Positions 27,831 through 36,120 of a DNA stretch of 64,000 nucleotides are shown one piece after another (positions within the stretch are counted from its first letter, which is position 1; every line of letters starts with the position of its first letter). The stretch spans positions 1,612,001-1,676,000 of the forward strand of contig NZ_CP056047.1 of assembly GCF_021559775.1 (NCBI RefSeq), read 5' to 3'. The notes under the pieces are model-generated. The model was given only the letters and a program-made list of their open reading frames with translations, was not told the DNA's origin and did no database searches. This DNA is from Gillisella vitis. GTDB lineage: Bacteria > Pseudomonadota > Alphaproteobacteria > Rhizobiales > Rhizobiaceae. Position numbers and translations under genes: made by a program.

Positions 27831-28472
27831 ATGCCAAGCAAGACCTGTAGCATCGATACACTTGTCGTTCCGGGACTGAACGGTTCAGCCGCCGGGCATT
27901 GGCAACGGCATTGGGTTGAAGACCAGCCCTCCAGCATCATGGTCGAGCAGGACGATTGGGCTCATCCCGAGCTTGGCGCCTGGAAAGCCCGGCTGGAACA
28001 GCAGCTTGCTTCGTGTAGGTCAGGCGCTTGGATCGTTGCCCATAGCATGGGCTGCCTTCTGACCGCCCAAATGGCCGATAGTCCGCTTCGCCATCTGATC
28101 CGTGGCGCGCTGCTTGTTGCACCCTGCGACCTGAAAACCACCGAGAACCAACATCCCGATGTCATCCGATTCGGTGACATGCCCTGCCAGCGCCTGCCCT
28201 TTCCCTCATTGATGATCGGCAGCAGCAACGATCCCTATATGGATACCGAAACGTTACAGCGCACCGCGTCCTGCTGGGGCAGCAGGCTGGTCAATCTCGG
28301 CCCGGTCGGCCATATCAATCCGCAAAGCGGGTTTGGACGGTGGAGCGAAGGCTATGTTTTTCTGTCGCAACTGCAAACCGCCGTTGAAGGCCGCCGAGAA
28401 ATCCAGCCCCCGAAGTCTACAAGATCAGCACCTATAAGCTTGGCTGAGCCACACGTGCATTCACACGCCTGA
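27831..28472 (+). CDS. RBBP9/YdeN-type alpha/beta hydrolase
   Basis: A small serine hydrolase-fold protein of 213 residues. Family hallmarks: VVPGLNGSAAGHWQRHW (about residues 12-28), nucleophile motif AHSMGCLL (about 70), an aspartate in SSNDPYMD and the histidine in GPVGHINPQSGFG. Residues fit a complete Ser-Asp-His triad. The substrate is unknown for most members. The start at 27831 has AAAGGA at seven bases; 200 bp separate it from the guanidine operon, so it is probably a separate unit. Confidence 0.85.
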   Translation: MPSKTCSIDTLVVPGLNGSAAGHWQRHWVEDQPSSIMVEQDDWAHPELGAWKARLEQQLASCRSGAWIVAHSMGCLLTAQMADSPLRHLIRGALLVAPCDLKTTENQHPDVIRFGDMPCQRLPFPSLMIGSSNDPYMDTETLQRTASCWGSRLVNLGPVGHINPQSGFGRWSEGYVFLSQLQTAVEGRREIQPPKSTRSAPISLAEPHVHSHA

Positions 28473-28565
28473 ACATACGTACAATTTTTTTCAACCTGCC
28501 TTTGCAAGCAGAGCCTTGATTAAGGCCTCGCCTCATGATCATCATCGGAAAACCTGGATATTCCG

Positions 28566-29504
28566 ATGACGTCCCTCTCCCCCAATCTTTCCAATCCGTT
28601 GCGCGGCATGGCCCTGATGGCGGGCTGCATGCTTGTGCTGCCGGGCATGGACGCGATTGCCAAATACATGGCCAATATCGAAGGCATGTCGCCGGGGCAG
28701 GTTACCTTTTACCGCTTCTTCTTCCAGCTTGCCTGCACCCTGCCCTTTCTCATCGCCTTGCAAGGCACCAAAGCCTTTACCGCCAAGCGGCCGTTTCTCA
28801 ACCTGCTACGGGGCGCGTTGCATGGCGCGGCAAGCCTGTGTTTTTTCGCCGCCGTCAAATATATGCCGCTCGCCGATGTGTTCGCGATCTATTTCGTAGA
28901 ACCATTCATCCTGACAGCGCTATCGGCGCTGTTTCTGGGCGACAAGGTCGGATGGCGGCGCTGGCTTGCCATTCTGATCGGCTTTGGCGGCGCGATGATT
29001 GTCATCCAGCCCAGTTGGGAAATTTTCGGCGCGACCTCGCTGCTGCCGGTACTCTGCGCCTTCCTGTTTGCCCTCTATATGTTTTTGAACCGCGCCATCG
29101 GTAATGCCGATTCACTAATGACCATGCAGACCATGTCGGGCGTCGGTGGCACAATCTTCATGGGCGGTGCGATGCTGATCGGCCAATCCGCAGGCAGTGC
29201 CGATTTCACTCCATCGCTTCCCACCAGCGTGACCGGTCTGCTGCTGCTGGTTCTGCTCGGTGTCCTCTCGGGCCATATACACCTTCTCGTAGTGAAGGCC
29301 TTTCGCATGGCACCGCTTTCCGTGCTCGCGCCGTTCCAGTATTTCGAGATCATTGCGGCGACCATTCTCGGCTATGTGCTATTCAATGATTTTCCGTCGC
29401 CGTCGAAATGGCTGGGCATCGGCATCATCGTCGCCTCCGGCCTGTTCATTCTATGGCGGGAACACCGCAATGCCTCTGCCGAAAAAGCTCTGGCTGCCAC
29501 CTGA
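28566..29504 (+). CDS. DMT-superfamily (EamA) transporter
   Basis: A 312-residue inner membrane protein with two five-helix EamA repeats, ten membrane segments in total. The first repeat begins GMALMAGCMLVLPGMDAIAKY, the second around PVLCAFLFALYMFLNRAIG. Such proteins export amino acids or other small metabolites. The ribosome binding site ahead of ATG 28566 is weak. No neighbour points to a substrate. Confidence 0.85.
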   Translation: MTSLSPNLSNPLRGMALMAGCMLVLPGMDAIAKYMANIEGMSPGQVTFYRFFFQLACTLPFLIALQGTKAFTAKRPFLNLLRGALHGAASLCFFAAVKYMPLADVFAIYFVEPFILTALSALFLGDKVGWRRWLAILIGFGGAMIVIQPSWEIFGATSLLPVLCAFLFALYMFLNRAIGNADSLMTMQTMSGVGGTIFMGGAMLIGQSAGSADFTPSLPTSVTGLLLLVLLGVLSGHIHLLVVKAFRMAPLSVLAPFQYFEIIAATILGYVLFNDFPSPSKWLGIGIIVASGLFILWREHRNASAEKALAAT

Positions 29505-29705
29505 ATACACCCAAAAAAGAGCAAATCCATATTTGGTCTTTTACTATTCGAATCCCATGCATTTTCAGGGCTTACCTGCAGCGCTGCGCATATAACGTAT
29601 CGTTTCAGCTCATTGTAACCTTTTGTAAACTTCGTTCGTTATGGCGAAAGAAAGAATTGGCATTTAGATCAATCTACGGTTTCATGATGAAACGAGGTTT
29701 CGACT
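29505..29705. other. Intergenic region
   Basis: About 200 bp, relatively AT-rich, between the DMT transporter and the unknown gene. A short inverted stretch TTTCATGATGAAA lies close to the start of the latter and might be an operator. Nothing else is seen. Confidence 0.35.
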
Positions 29706-30239
29706 ATGAGGGAATTTCGTCTCTCGTTTCCGGCATGTGTTATCGCCGGAAAGCAGAGATTGGACCACCATGACGTGGTTCTTCTCCAGACATATGGCCT
29801 GCCGCATGGGGTTTGCACCCATGAAGATGCAATGACGCTTCTGGTGCTGAACGGATGCTGTCCTGATAAATGCGCTGAATGGCAGAGCTATTTTATCGAT
29901 TCCATGGCTTGCTACATTTTGCGCAAACGGCCGCCGGAAAACCGCATCGACCACTATAAATTGCAATGGCTGATCAGCACCTTCACCACCGATGGCAAGG
30001 CAAACTCGCCAATCGAACAGCGGCTTTTGCAACACATTTCCATGATGATGGCAGACTTGCAGAATGGGCCCATCGAGTCGCCGGTCCTGGTTGATGTCAC
30101 CGAAAAGACAGTCGTAAGCAGCGTTCATCCATTGAAAAGACAGGGAAGAGAGCTGCGCAGCCGTTTTTCAAGCCGCGGTCACAAAGAGGAAAAGACCTTG
30201 CCTCTTCAGCAGCGCAAAAAACGATTTGCGCTGGGCTGA
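29706..30239 (+). CDS. Protein of unknown function
   Basis: A 177-residue protein not assigned to a family. It has a mixed helical N-terminal two-thirds with a cysteine cluster (LVLNGCCPDKCAEWQSYFID, about residues 46-65) and SYFIDSMACYILRKRPPENRI, then a basic, low-complexity C-terminus (RELRSRFSSRGHKEEK). There is no signal peptide or membrane segment. CGAGG lies about eight bases before the ATG. It sits 87 bp upstream of frmA; whether they are co-transcribed is open. Confidence 0.65.
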   Translation: MREFRLSFPACVIAGKQRLDHHDVVLLQTYGLPHGVCTHEDAMTLLVLNGCCPDKCAEWQSYFIDSMACYILRKRPPENRIDHYKLQWLISTFTTDGKANSPIEQRLLQHISMMMADLQNGPIESPVLVDVTEKTVVSSVHPLKRQGRELRSRFSSRGHKEEKTLPLQQRKKRFALG

Positions 30240-30326
30240 GTTTTGAGAAAAACCCCTTACGGATCTTGAGGCTTTGCGCAAGTCAGTGCAAAACTCCGCC
30301 GACAAGAAACCAAGGGAGACTTCTTT

Positions 30327-31454
30327 ATGGATGTTCGCGCCGCCGTTGCCACCCAGGCAGGCAAGCCACTTGAAATCATGACCGTGCAGCTGGAAGGCCC
30401 AAAGGCTGGCGAAGTGCTGGTTGAAGTCAAGGCCACAGGCATCTGCCATACCGATGATTTCACCTTGTCCGGCGCTGATCCGGAAGGCCTGTTTCCGGCC
30501 ATTCTCGGCCATGAAGGGGCTGGTATCGTGGTCGATGTCGGGCCGGGCGTCACCTCGCTGAAAAAGGGCGATCACGTCATTCCGCTTTACACACCCGAAT
30601 GCCGCGAATGCTACTCCTGCTTGTCACGCAAGACCAATCTGTGTACCGCGATCCGCTCCACCCAGGGCCAGGGCGTCATGCCAGATGGCACGTCACGCTT
30701 TTCCATCGGCAAGGACAAGATCCATCATTACATGGGTTGCTCGACCTTCGCCAATTTCACCGTCCTGCCGGAAATCGCGCTGGCGAAGGTCAACCCGGAC
30801 GCGCCTTTCGACAAGATCTGCTATATTGGCTGCGGCGTCACCACCGGCATCGGCGCGGTGATCAACACCGCCAAGGTCGAGATCGGCGCCACCGCCATCG
30901 TCTTTGGCCTGGGCGGCATCGGCCTCAACGTGCTTCAGGGCCTGCGGCTTGCAGGCGCCGACATGATCATCGGCGTCGATATCAACAATGACCGCAAGGC
31001 CTGGGGCGAGAAATTCGGCATGACGCATTTCGTCAATCCGACCGAAGTCGATGGCGACATCGTGGCCTATCTGGTCAACCTGACGAAGCGCAATGGCGAC
31101 CTGATAGGTGGCGCCGATTACACGTTCGACTGCACCGGCAATACCAAGGTAATGCGCCAGGCGCTGGAATCCTCGCATCGCGGCTGGGGCAAATCGATCA
31201 TCATCGGCGTCGCGGGTGCTGGCCAGGAAATTTCCACCCGTCCATTCCAGCTGGTCACGGGCCGCAACTGGATGGGGACAGCATTCGGCGGCGCGCGCGG
31301 TCGTACCGACGTTCCGAAGATTGTTGAATGGTACATGGAAGGCAAGATCCTGATCGACCCGATGATCACCCACACAATGCCACTCGAAGACATCAACAAG
31401 GGCTTTGAGCTGATGCATTCGGGGACAAGCATCCGCAGCGTGGTTCTGTATTGA
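30327..31454 (+). CDS. frmA: S-(hydroxymethyl)glutathione dehydrogenase / class III alcohol dehydrogenase
   Basis: A zinc- and NAD-dependent enzyme that oxidises the formaldehyde-glutathione adduct to S-formylglutathione and can also reduce S-nitrosoglutathione. The 375-residue length is standard. Catalytic-zinc ligands are in TGICHTDDF (about residue 44) and GHEGAGIV; the structural zinc is held by the CRECYSCLSRKTNLC cluster (about 92-106); the NAD motif is VFGLGGIGLNVLQG. GGGAGA precedes ATG 30327. Its partner fghA lies three genes downstream on the same strand. Confidence 0.96.
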   Translation: MDVRAAVATQAGKPLEIMTVQLEGPKAGEVLVEVKATGICHTDDFTLSGADPEGLFPAILGHEGAGIVVDVGPGVTSLKKGDHVIPLYTPECRECYSCLSRKTNLCTAIRSTQGQGVMPDGTSRFSIGKDKIHHYMGCSTFANFTVLPEIALAKVNPDAPFDKICYIGCGVTTGIGAVINTAKVEIGATAIVFGLGGIGLNVLQGLRLAGADMIIGVDINNDRKAWGEKFGMTHFVNPTEVDGDIVAYLVNLTKRNGDLIGGADYTFDCTGNTKVMRQALESSHRGWGKSIIIGVAGAGQEISTRPFQLVTGRNWMGTAFGGARGRTDVPKIVEWYMEGKILIDPMITHTMPLEDINKGFELMHSGTSIRSVVLY

Positions 31455-31927
31455 TGGCAAATATGCCTTATCGGGTTGACGTGCGGAGACTGGATGCATT
31501 CTCCGCACGAGACCTTTATGACCTCCTGAAAATGCGCGTCGATGTGTTTGTCGTCGAGCAGAAATGCTCCTATCCGGAGCTTGATGGCAAGGATATCGAA
31601 GCCCTGCATCTGCGGCTGACAGATGGTGATGACCTTATCGCAAGCGCCCGGATTTTAACGCCGGAGGAGCCTTCGTCCACGGTCAAGATCGGGCGTGTTG
31701 TCGTCTCGCCCTCCCATCGCGGCAAGCGGCTTGGCGATGCCTTGATGCGCGAAGCCATTGCGGCCTGTGAACAGCGTTTTCCCTCAAGTCCGATAGAACT
31801 TTCTGCCCAAAGCCATCTGCAACTTTTCTACCAGTCGTTTGGCTTTCTTCCGGTCTCGGCGGAATATCTGGAAGACGGTATTGCCCATGTCGACATGGTC
31901 CGTGCCGTCTCGATCGGGAGGGCCTGA
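31454..31927 (+). CDS. ElaA-type GNAT acetyltransferase
   Basis: A 157-residue GNAT protein of the ElaA branch, recognised by LYDLLKMRVDVFVVEQKCSYPELDG (parts; about residues 19-43), then IGRVVVSPSHRGKRLGDALM, the acetyl-CoA binding loop. The substrate is unknown. The ATG at 31454 overlaps the frmA stop (TGATG), so it is in the same transcript. Confidence 0.87.
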   Translation: MANMPYRVDVRRLDAFSARDLYDLLKMRVDVFVVEQKCSYPELDGKDIEALHLRLTDGDDLIASARILTPEEPSSTVKIGRVVVSPSHRGKRLGDALMREAIAACEQRFPSSPIELSAQSHLQLFYQSFGFLPVSAEYLEDGIAHVDMVRAVSIGRA

Positions 31928-31932
31928 AGCCA

Positions 31933-32397
31933 ATGATCTATGTGGATGCCGACGCCTGCCCGGTTAAAGCCGAGGTGTTGAAAGTGGCCGAACGCCACGA
32001 CATGCCAGTGACTTTCGTTGCCAATTCCGGCCTGCGCCCGTCTCGCGATCCGATGGTGACGAATGTCATCGTCTCCAATGGTTTCGATGCCGCTGACGAC
32101 TGGATCGCCGAACGGGCCGGGCCAGGCGATATTGTCATCACCGCCGATGTGCCGCTGGCCGGGCGCTGCGTCGCTACGGGTGCTTTCGTCACCGGGCCGA
32201 CCGGACGGATGTTCGATAAGACCAATATCGGCATGGCGACCGCCATGCGCGATCTCGGCGCCCATTTGCGCGAGACCGGTGAAAGCAAGGGCTATAACCG
32301 CGCCTTCAGCCCCCGCGACCGCTCGCAGTTTCTGGAAACACTGGATCGGCTTTGCCGTCGCTGCAAATCCCTCCGTCAGGACACGGCCCCATTATGA
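31933..32397 (+). CDS. UPF0178 (YaiI/YqxD, DUF188) family protein
   Basis: A 154-residue soluble protein with the family start MIYVDADACPVKAEVLKVAER and the central IVITADVPLAGR. The aspartates at positions 5, 7 and near 78 suggest a PIN-like nuclease fold, but no activity is established. It begins five bases after the acetyltransferase and overlaps the next gene by ATGA. Confidence 0.88.
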   Translation: MIYVDADACPVKAEVLKVAERHDMPVTFVANSGLRPSRDPMVTNVIVSNGFDAADDWIAERAGPGDIVITADVPLAGRCVATGAFVTGPTGRMFDKTNIGMATAMRDLGAHLRETGESKGYNRAFSPRDRSQFLETLDRLCRRCKSLRQDTAPL

Positions 32398-33065
32398 CCT
32401 CCAAGAAAAAGCCTCGTTTCTACGCATTGAGACGCCATAGGCACAGCCCGTTCTATGCGTCTGGTCTGCTGGGACTTTTGACGTTGCCGGTCTTTCTGTG
32501 GATCAAGCCCGCCTTGGCCGTCGAATGCTCGGCCATCGTGTTTTTCGTCCTCTATATCGCCTTGATGATAAAACGCATCCCCGGCATCACCGCTGAACGC
32601 CTGAAAACCAGCCCGCAACGCGACGATGCCCCGACCATCGTCATCCCGCTGGTCAGCCTACTGGCGGTAGTGGCCGCCGTCGCCGCTCTGTTCAACGCCT
32701 TGAACCGGGCCGGTTCTCCCAGCTTGCTGGAAGTGTCGCTAGCGTTTGTGTCGGTCATCAGCGGCTGGTTCACCATTCACACCATGTTTGCCATGCATTA
32801 TGCCCATGATTATTGGCGTCATCTGACAAGCAATCCCGACCCCGGCCCTTCCGGCGGTCTGGATTTTCCCGACACGCCGGAGCCAGGTGGCTATGAATTC
32901 CTGTATTTCGCCTTCGTCATCGGCATGACCGCCCAGACATCCGATGTCGCCATCACCAGCACGGCCATGCGGCGGCTGAACCTCGCCCATTCCATCGTGT
33001 CTTTCTTCTTCAACACCATCCTGGTCGCGGCAGCCGTCAACGCCGTCGTTTCGATAGCGAATTGA
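32394..33065 (+). CDS. DUF1345 membrane protein
   Basis: A 223-residue integral membrane protein with five to six membrane helices (for example SGLLGLLTLPVFLWIKPAL). The DUF1345 family pattern FTIHTMFAMHYAHDYW and YEFLYFAFVIGMTAQTSDVAIT is evident; the second lies in the most conserved part. Function unknown. The start ATG at 32394 overlaps the UPF0178 stop codon. Confidence 0.88.
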   Translation: MTSKKKPRFYALRRHRHSPFYASGLLGLLTLPVFLWIKPALAVECSAIVFFVLYIALMIKRIPGITAERLKTSPQRDDAPTIVIPLVSLLAVVAAVAALFNALNRAGSPSLLEVSLAFVSVISGWFTIHTMFAMHYAHDYWRHLTSNPDPGPSGGLDFPDTPEPGGYEFLYFAFVIGMTAQTSDVAITSTAMRRLNLAHSIVSFFFNTILVAAAVNAVVSIAN

Positions 33066-33083
33066 TCAGCAGGAGCCTCTCGC

Positions 33084-33929
33084 ATGAATATTCTATCGCA
33101 AAACACCGCCTTCGGCGGCATGCAAGGCGTGTTTTCACACCAATCCGATGTCACCGGCTGCGAAATGACCTTCGCAGTCTTTGTACCGCCGCAGGCCATC
33201 ACCGAAAAGCGCCCGGTGCTCTGGTATCTGTCCGGCCTGACATGCAGCCATGCCAATGTGATGGAAAAGGGCGAATACCGTCGGCTGGCCGCTGAACTCG
33301 GCCTGATCATCGTCTGCCCGGACACCAGCCCGCGCGGCAATGATGTGCCGGACGAGCTGACCAACTGGAAAATGGGCAAGGGCGCGGCTATGTATCTGAA
33401 TGCCACCGAAACGCCTTGGGCCGAACATTTCCAGATGTACAGCTACATCACCGAGGAATTACCCGCGTTGATTGCCGAACAGTTCCGCGCCGACATGAGC
33501 CGCCAGGGCATTTTCGGCCATTCTATGGGCGGCCATGGTGCATTGACCATCGCACTGAAACATCCCGACCGCTTCAAGAGCTGCTCTGCATTCGCCCCAA
33601 TCGTCAGTCCGCTAAAAGCCGATTGGACGCAGGATGCTTTTGAGAAATATCTTGGCCCCGACCGTTCCCTCTGGCGGCAATACGATGCCTGCGCCCTGAT
33701 CGAGGATGGAGCGCGCTTTCCGGAATTCCTGGTGGACCAAGGTAAGGCCGACAGTTTCCTGGAAACAGGTCTACAGCCCTGGTTACTGGAAGAGGCCGTG
33801 AAAAACACCGATATCGGCCTGACGCTGCGGCTGCATGAGCGCTACGACCATTCCTATTATTTCATCTCGACGTTTATGGACGATCACTTGCGCTGGCATG
33901 GCGAACGACTACAGCGCCGTGCGCCATAA
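33084..33929 (+). CDS. fghA: S-formylglutathione hydrolase
   Basis: An esterase-D-type serine hydrolase that splits S-formylglutathione into formate and glutathione, completing the frmA pathway. The 281 residues include LSGLTCSHANVMEKG (about 51-65), the nucleophile elbow GHSMGGHGAL (about 149-158), an aspartate in VDQGKADSFL and the histidine in RYDHSYYF. AGGAG precedes the ATG. The last codons and the TAA stop lie inside a palindromic repeat (33909-33953), so the C-terminus RRAP may have been supplied by that repeat. Confidence 0.96.
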   Translation: MNILSQNTAFGGMQGVFSHQSDVTGCEMTFAVFVPPQAITEKRPVLWYLSGLTCSHANVMEKGEYRRLAAELGLIIVCPDTSPRGNDVPDELTNWKMGKGAAMYLNATETPWAEHFQMYSYITEELPALIAEQFRADMSRQGIFGHSMGGHGALTIALKHPDRFKSCSAFAPIVSPLKADWTQDAFEKYLGPDRSLWRQYDACALIEDGARFPEFLVDQGKADSFLETGLQPWLLEEAVKNTDIGLTLRLHERYDHSYYFISTFMDDHLRWHGERLQRRAP

Positions 33930-33953
33930 ATGGCGCACAAATGTTCGCTGTAG
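33909..33953. repeat. Intergenic palindrome, element A (copy 1)
   Basis: CTACAGCG(cc)GTGCGCCAT-aa-ATGGCGCAC(aaatgtt)CGCTGTAG forms an inner perfect 9-bp stem and an outer 8-bp stem. The fghA stop codon is in the inner loop region. Element B follows 13 bases later. The same pair occurs inverted at 47646-47754. Confidence 0.75.
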
Positions 33954-33966
33954 CGCCTTATATCTG

Positions 33967-34014
33967 CTGCATAATTTTCTCCTTAAATCGATTCCGATTT
34001 AAGGAATTATGCAG
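33967..34014. repeat. Intergenic palindrome, element B (copy 2)
   Basis: CTGCATAATT(TTCT)CCTTAAATCG-ATTC-CGATTTAAGGAATTATGCAG. The left arm carries a 4-base insertion. It lies between the convergent fghA and lpxB genes and may act as a terminator for both. Confidence 0.8.
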
Positions 34015-34025
34015 TAGGCTAATAA

Positions 34026-35201
34026 TCATACAATTGAACGGGTCTTCAAAACATCCAGCACGATCTCCGCCCCCGCTTCACCCGCGGGGGTTTTTGTCTG
34101 CATTTTCTGCCAGACCAGATCGAAGCCCTCCACCATGGCTTGCCGCTCCCGCGTCTCGGTGGATAGTCGCTCCATCCAGCGCGCCAACGATGCGCCGCGC
34201 AATTGCTCGTTCAGATATTCCGGCACCACGACATAATCGGCAATAATGCTCGGCAAGGCGCCAGTCCAGATCTTGATCCGGCTATGCAGGAGCTTGATCA
34301 GCCAATCGGTCTTATAGGTGGAGACGACAGGCACGCCAGCCAGGCAAAGCTCCAGCAGCACCGTTCCTGAAGCAGCGATGGCCGCATCCGATTCGGCAAA
34401 GGCCCGCCACTTGGCGTCCTCCCCAACGACCACATCTGGCTTTTCCTCCCAATTGGCAACAGCCTCGCGCACCTGACGCTCCCGCCGTGGTACCGTTGGC
34501 AGCACAAACCGCGTCGGCCCATTGCGCTCGACGAAAATCCGGGCTGCATCGCGAAACACCGGTGCCAAGGCCGAGATTTCCGCGCCGCGTGATCCCGGCA
34601 GCAGCATGATGGTTTTCGGCTCCTCTGCGGCAGGAAGCGGACGCAGCAGCCGGTCTGCCCGACAGGCCAACATGGCGGGGCTGGTGACCAGCCGATGCCC
34701 GACAAAATGGGTTTCCGGCCCGCCAAGACGCTGCATCACGGCGGGCTCGAACGGCAGGACGGCCAAAACGCTATCGACATAGGCCAGCATGGCCTTGGCC
34801 CGGTATTCCTTCCACGCCCAGACGCTCGGGCAGACATAATTGATCACCGGCATAGTCGGGCAGGCCGCCCTCACCTTTTTCGCAACGCGATGGGTAAAAT
34901 CCGGGCTATCCACGATCAGCAACAAATCCGGCTTGGCTGACACAATGGCTTTGGCAGTTTTGCCGATCAATGTCAGGAAACGCGGCAACTTAGCCAGGAC
35001 CTGGGTAATGCCCATGACCGACAATTCCGAAAAATCAAACAGTGAGGTCAGGCCCTGCGCCTCCAGCGCCGGTCCACCGACGCCGATCAGCGTGATCTCT
35101 CCGTCATAGCGCTGCTTCAGCGCCGCGATCAGATCCGCACCCAGCAAGTCGCCAGAGACTTCGCCAGCAATGACTGCGATCTTCAGGGGCCGGTTTTCCA
35201 T
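34026..35201 (-). CDS. lpxB: Lipid-A-disaccharide synthase
   Basis: A family 19 glycosyltransferase joining UDP-2,3-diacylglucosamine and lipid X into the lipid A disaccharide at the inner membrane. The 391 residues begin LKIAVIAGEVSGDLLGADLI, with VDSPDFTHRVAKK, YVCPSVWAWKEYRAK and the nucleotide-binding LLPGSRGAEI and AASGTVLLELCLAGVPVV. Last gene of the envelope cluster, 43 bases after lpxI. Confidence 0.96.
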   Translation of the reverse strand: MENRPLKIAVIAGEVSGDLLGADLIAALKQRYDGEITLIGVGGPALEAQGLTSLFDFSELSVMGITQVLAKLPRFLTLIGKTAKAIVSAKPDLLLIVDSPDFTHRVAKKVRAACPTMPVINYVCPSVWAWKEYRAKAMLAYVDSVLAVLPFEPAVMQRLGGPETHFVGHRLVTSPAMLACRADRLLRPLPAAEEPKTIMLLPGSRGAEISALAPVFRDAARIFVERNGPTRFVLPTVPRRERQVREAVANWEEKPDVVVGEDAKWRAFAESDAAIAASGTVLLELCLAGVPVVSTYKTDWLIKLLHSRIKIWTGALPSIIADYVVVPEYLNEQLRGASLARWMERLSTETRERQAMVEGFDLVWQKMQTKTPAGEAGAEIVLDVLKTRSIV

Positions 35202-35244
35202 GCTTCACTTCCCTCAGTCGACTTCATTGAGGCTTCGCCTCACC

Positions 35245-36117
35245 TTAGCTTAACCAGGCTTCGCCCTCAGGTGCCAATTCAATACCGGAGATAAAAATAC
35301 CCGCCGCATCGGCCTGCCTCAAGGTTTCGTGGCGTTGCAAAAGCAGCGCCCGCCCGGCCTGAACCGCAATGCCGGAAAGCCCGGCACGGGCGGCATTTTC
35401 AATGGTCGATTGCCCGATGGTCGGCAGGTCGGCGCGAATATCCTGCTGCGGTTTGCACAGCTTGACCAGCACACCACGCCGCCGCGATGAAATTCGCCCT
35501 TCGGCCCGAAGTTCAGCGACTCGCTGCAACATCCGGTCCGTGCCTTCAACCCCCTCCAGCGCAACAATGCGACCGCCAACGCTAACGGCGCCCTGGCCAA
35601 CATCTAACCGGCCCAAGGCATCAGCGGCTTTGGCAGCGGCGGCAATGTCGCGCCTGTCATCATCTGTCGGTTGGGACGAACCGAGCGGCCCAAGCTCCGC
35701 CAGCAGCTGCGGGGCAATCTCATGCGCGCCCACCACCCGGCAGCCCTGCGACTCGATCAGTTGAATGACCATTTTCAGCACAGCGTCATCCCCACCCGAC
35801 AGCAGGGTTTTCACCGCAAACGGCAGCTTTACCAAAAAACGAAGATTAACGTGGATCTCTTTGAAATTAGGGCGCTTTTTAACACCACCAGACATCACCA
35901 CCCGTTTGATGCCATGTCGCTTTATCAGGCTCGACAGGCCCGCCATATCGCCGACCCCGATCACGGCAGACTGGAAACCGTCCCAGCGTTGGTCCGCCTC
36001 GTTTTTCAGCGGCAGGATGAAGGGATCTTCACCCGCCGCCCGCGCCGCTTCGGCGACATAGACCGGCAGCATTCCGCTGCCGGCAATGATGGCGAGACGC
36101 CCCTGCGGGCCGCTCAT
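35245..36117 (-). CDS. lpxI: UDP-2,3-diacylglucosamine pyrophosphatase
   Basis: The alphaproteobacterial alternative to LpxH (former DUF1009). It makes lipid X from UDP-2,3-diacylglucosamine. The 290-residue protein starts GRLAIIAGSGMLPVYVAEAAR and contains VIGVGDMAGLSSLIKRHGIKRVVMSGGV and GVLVKLCKPQQDIRADLPTIG (parts), the conserved catalytic region. Its place between lpxA and lpxB matches other rhizobia. Confidence 0.95.
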   Translation of the reverse strand: MSGPQGRLAIIAGSGMLPVYVAEAARAAGEDPFILPLKNEADQRWDGFQSAVIGVGDMAGLSSLIKRHGIKRVVMSGGVKKRPNFKEIHVNLRFLVKLPFAVKTLLSGGDDAVLKMVIQLIESQGCRVVGAHEIAPQLLAELGPLGSSQPTDDDRRDIAAAAKAADALGRLDVGQGAVSVGGRIVALEGVEGTDRMLQRVAELRAEGRISSRRRGVLVKLCKPQQDIRADLPTIGQSTIENAARAGLSGIAVQAGRALLLQRHETLRQADAAGIFISGIELAPEGEAWLS

Positions 36118-36120
36118 CCC

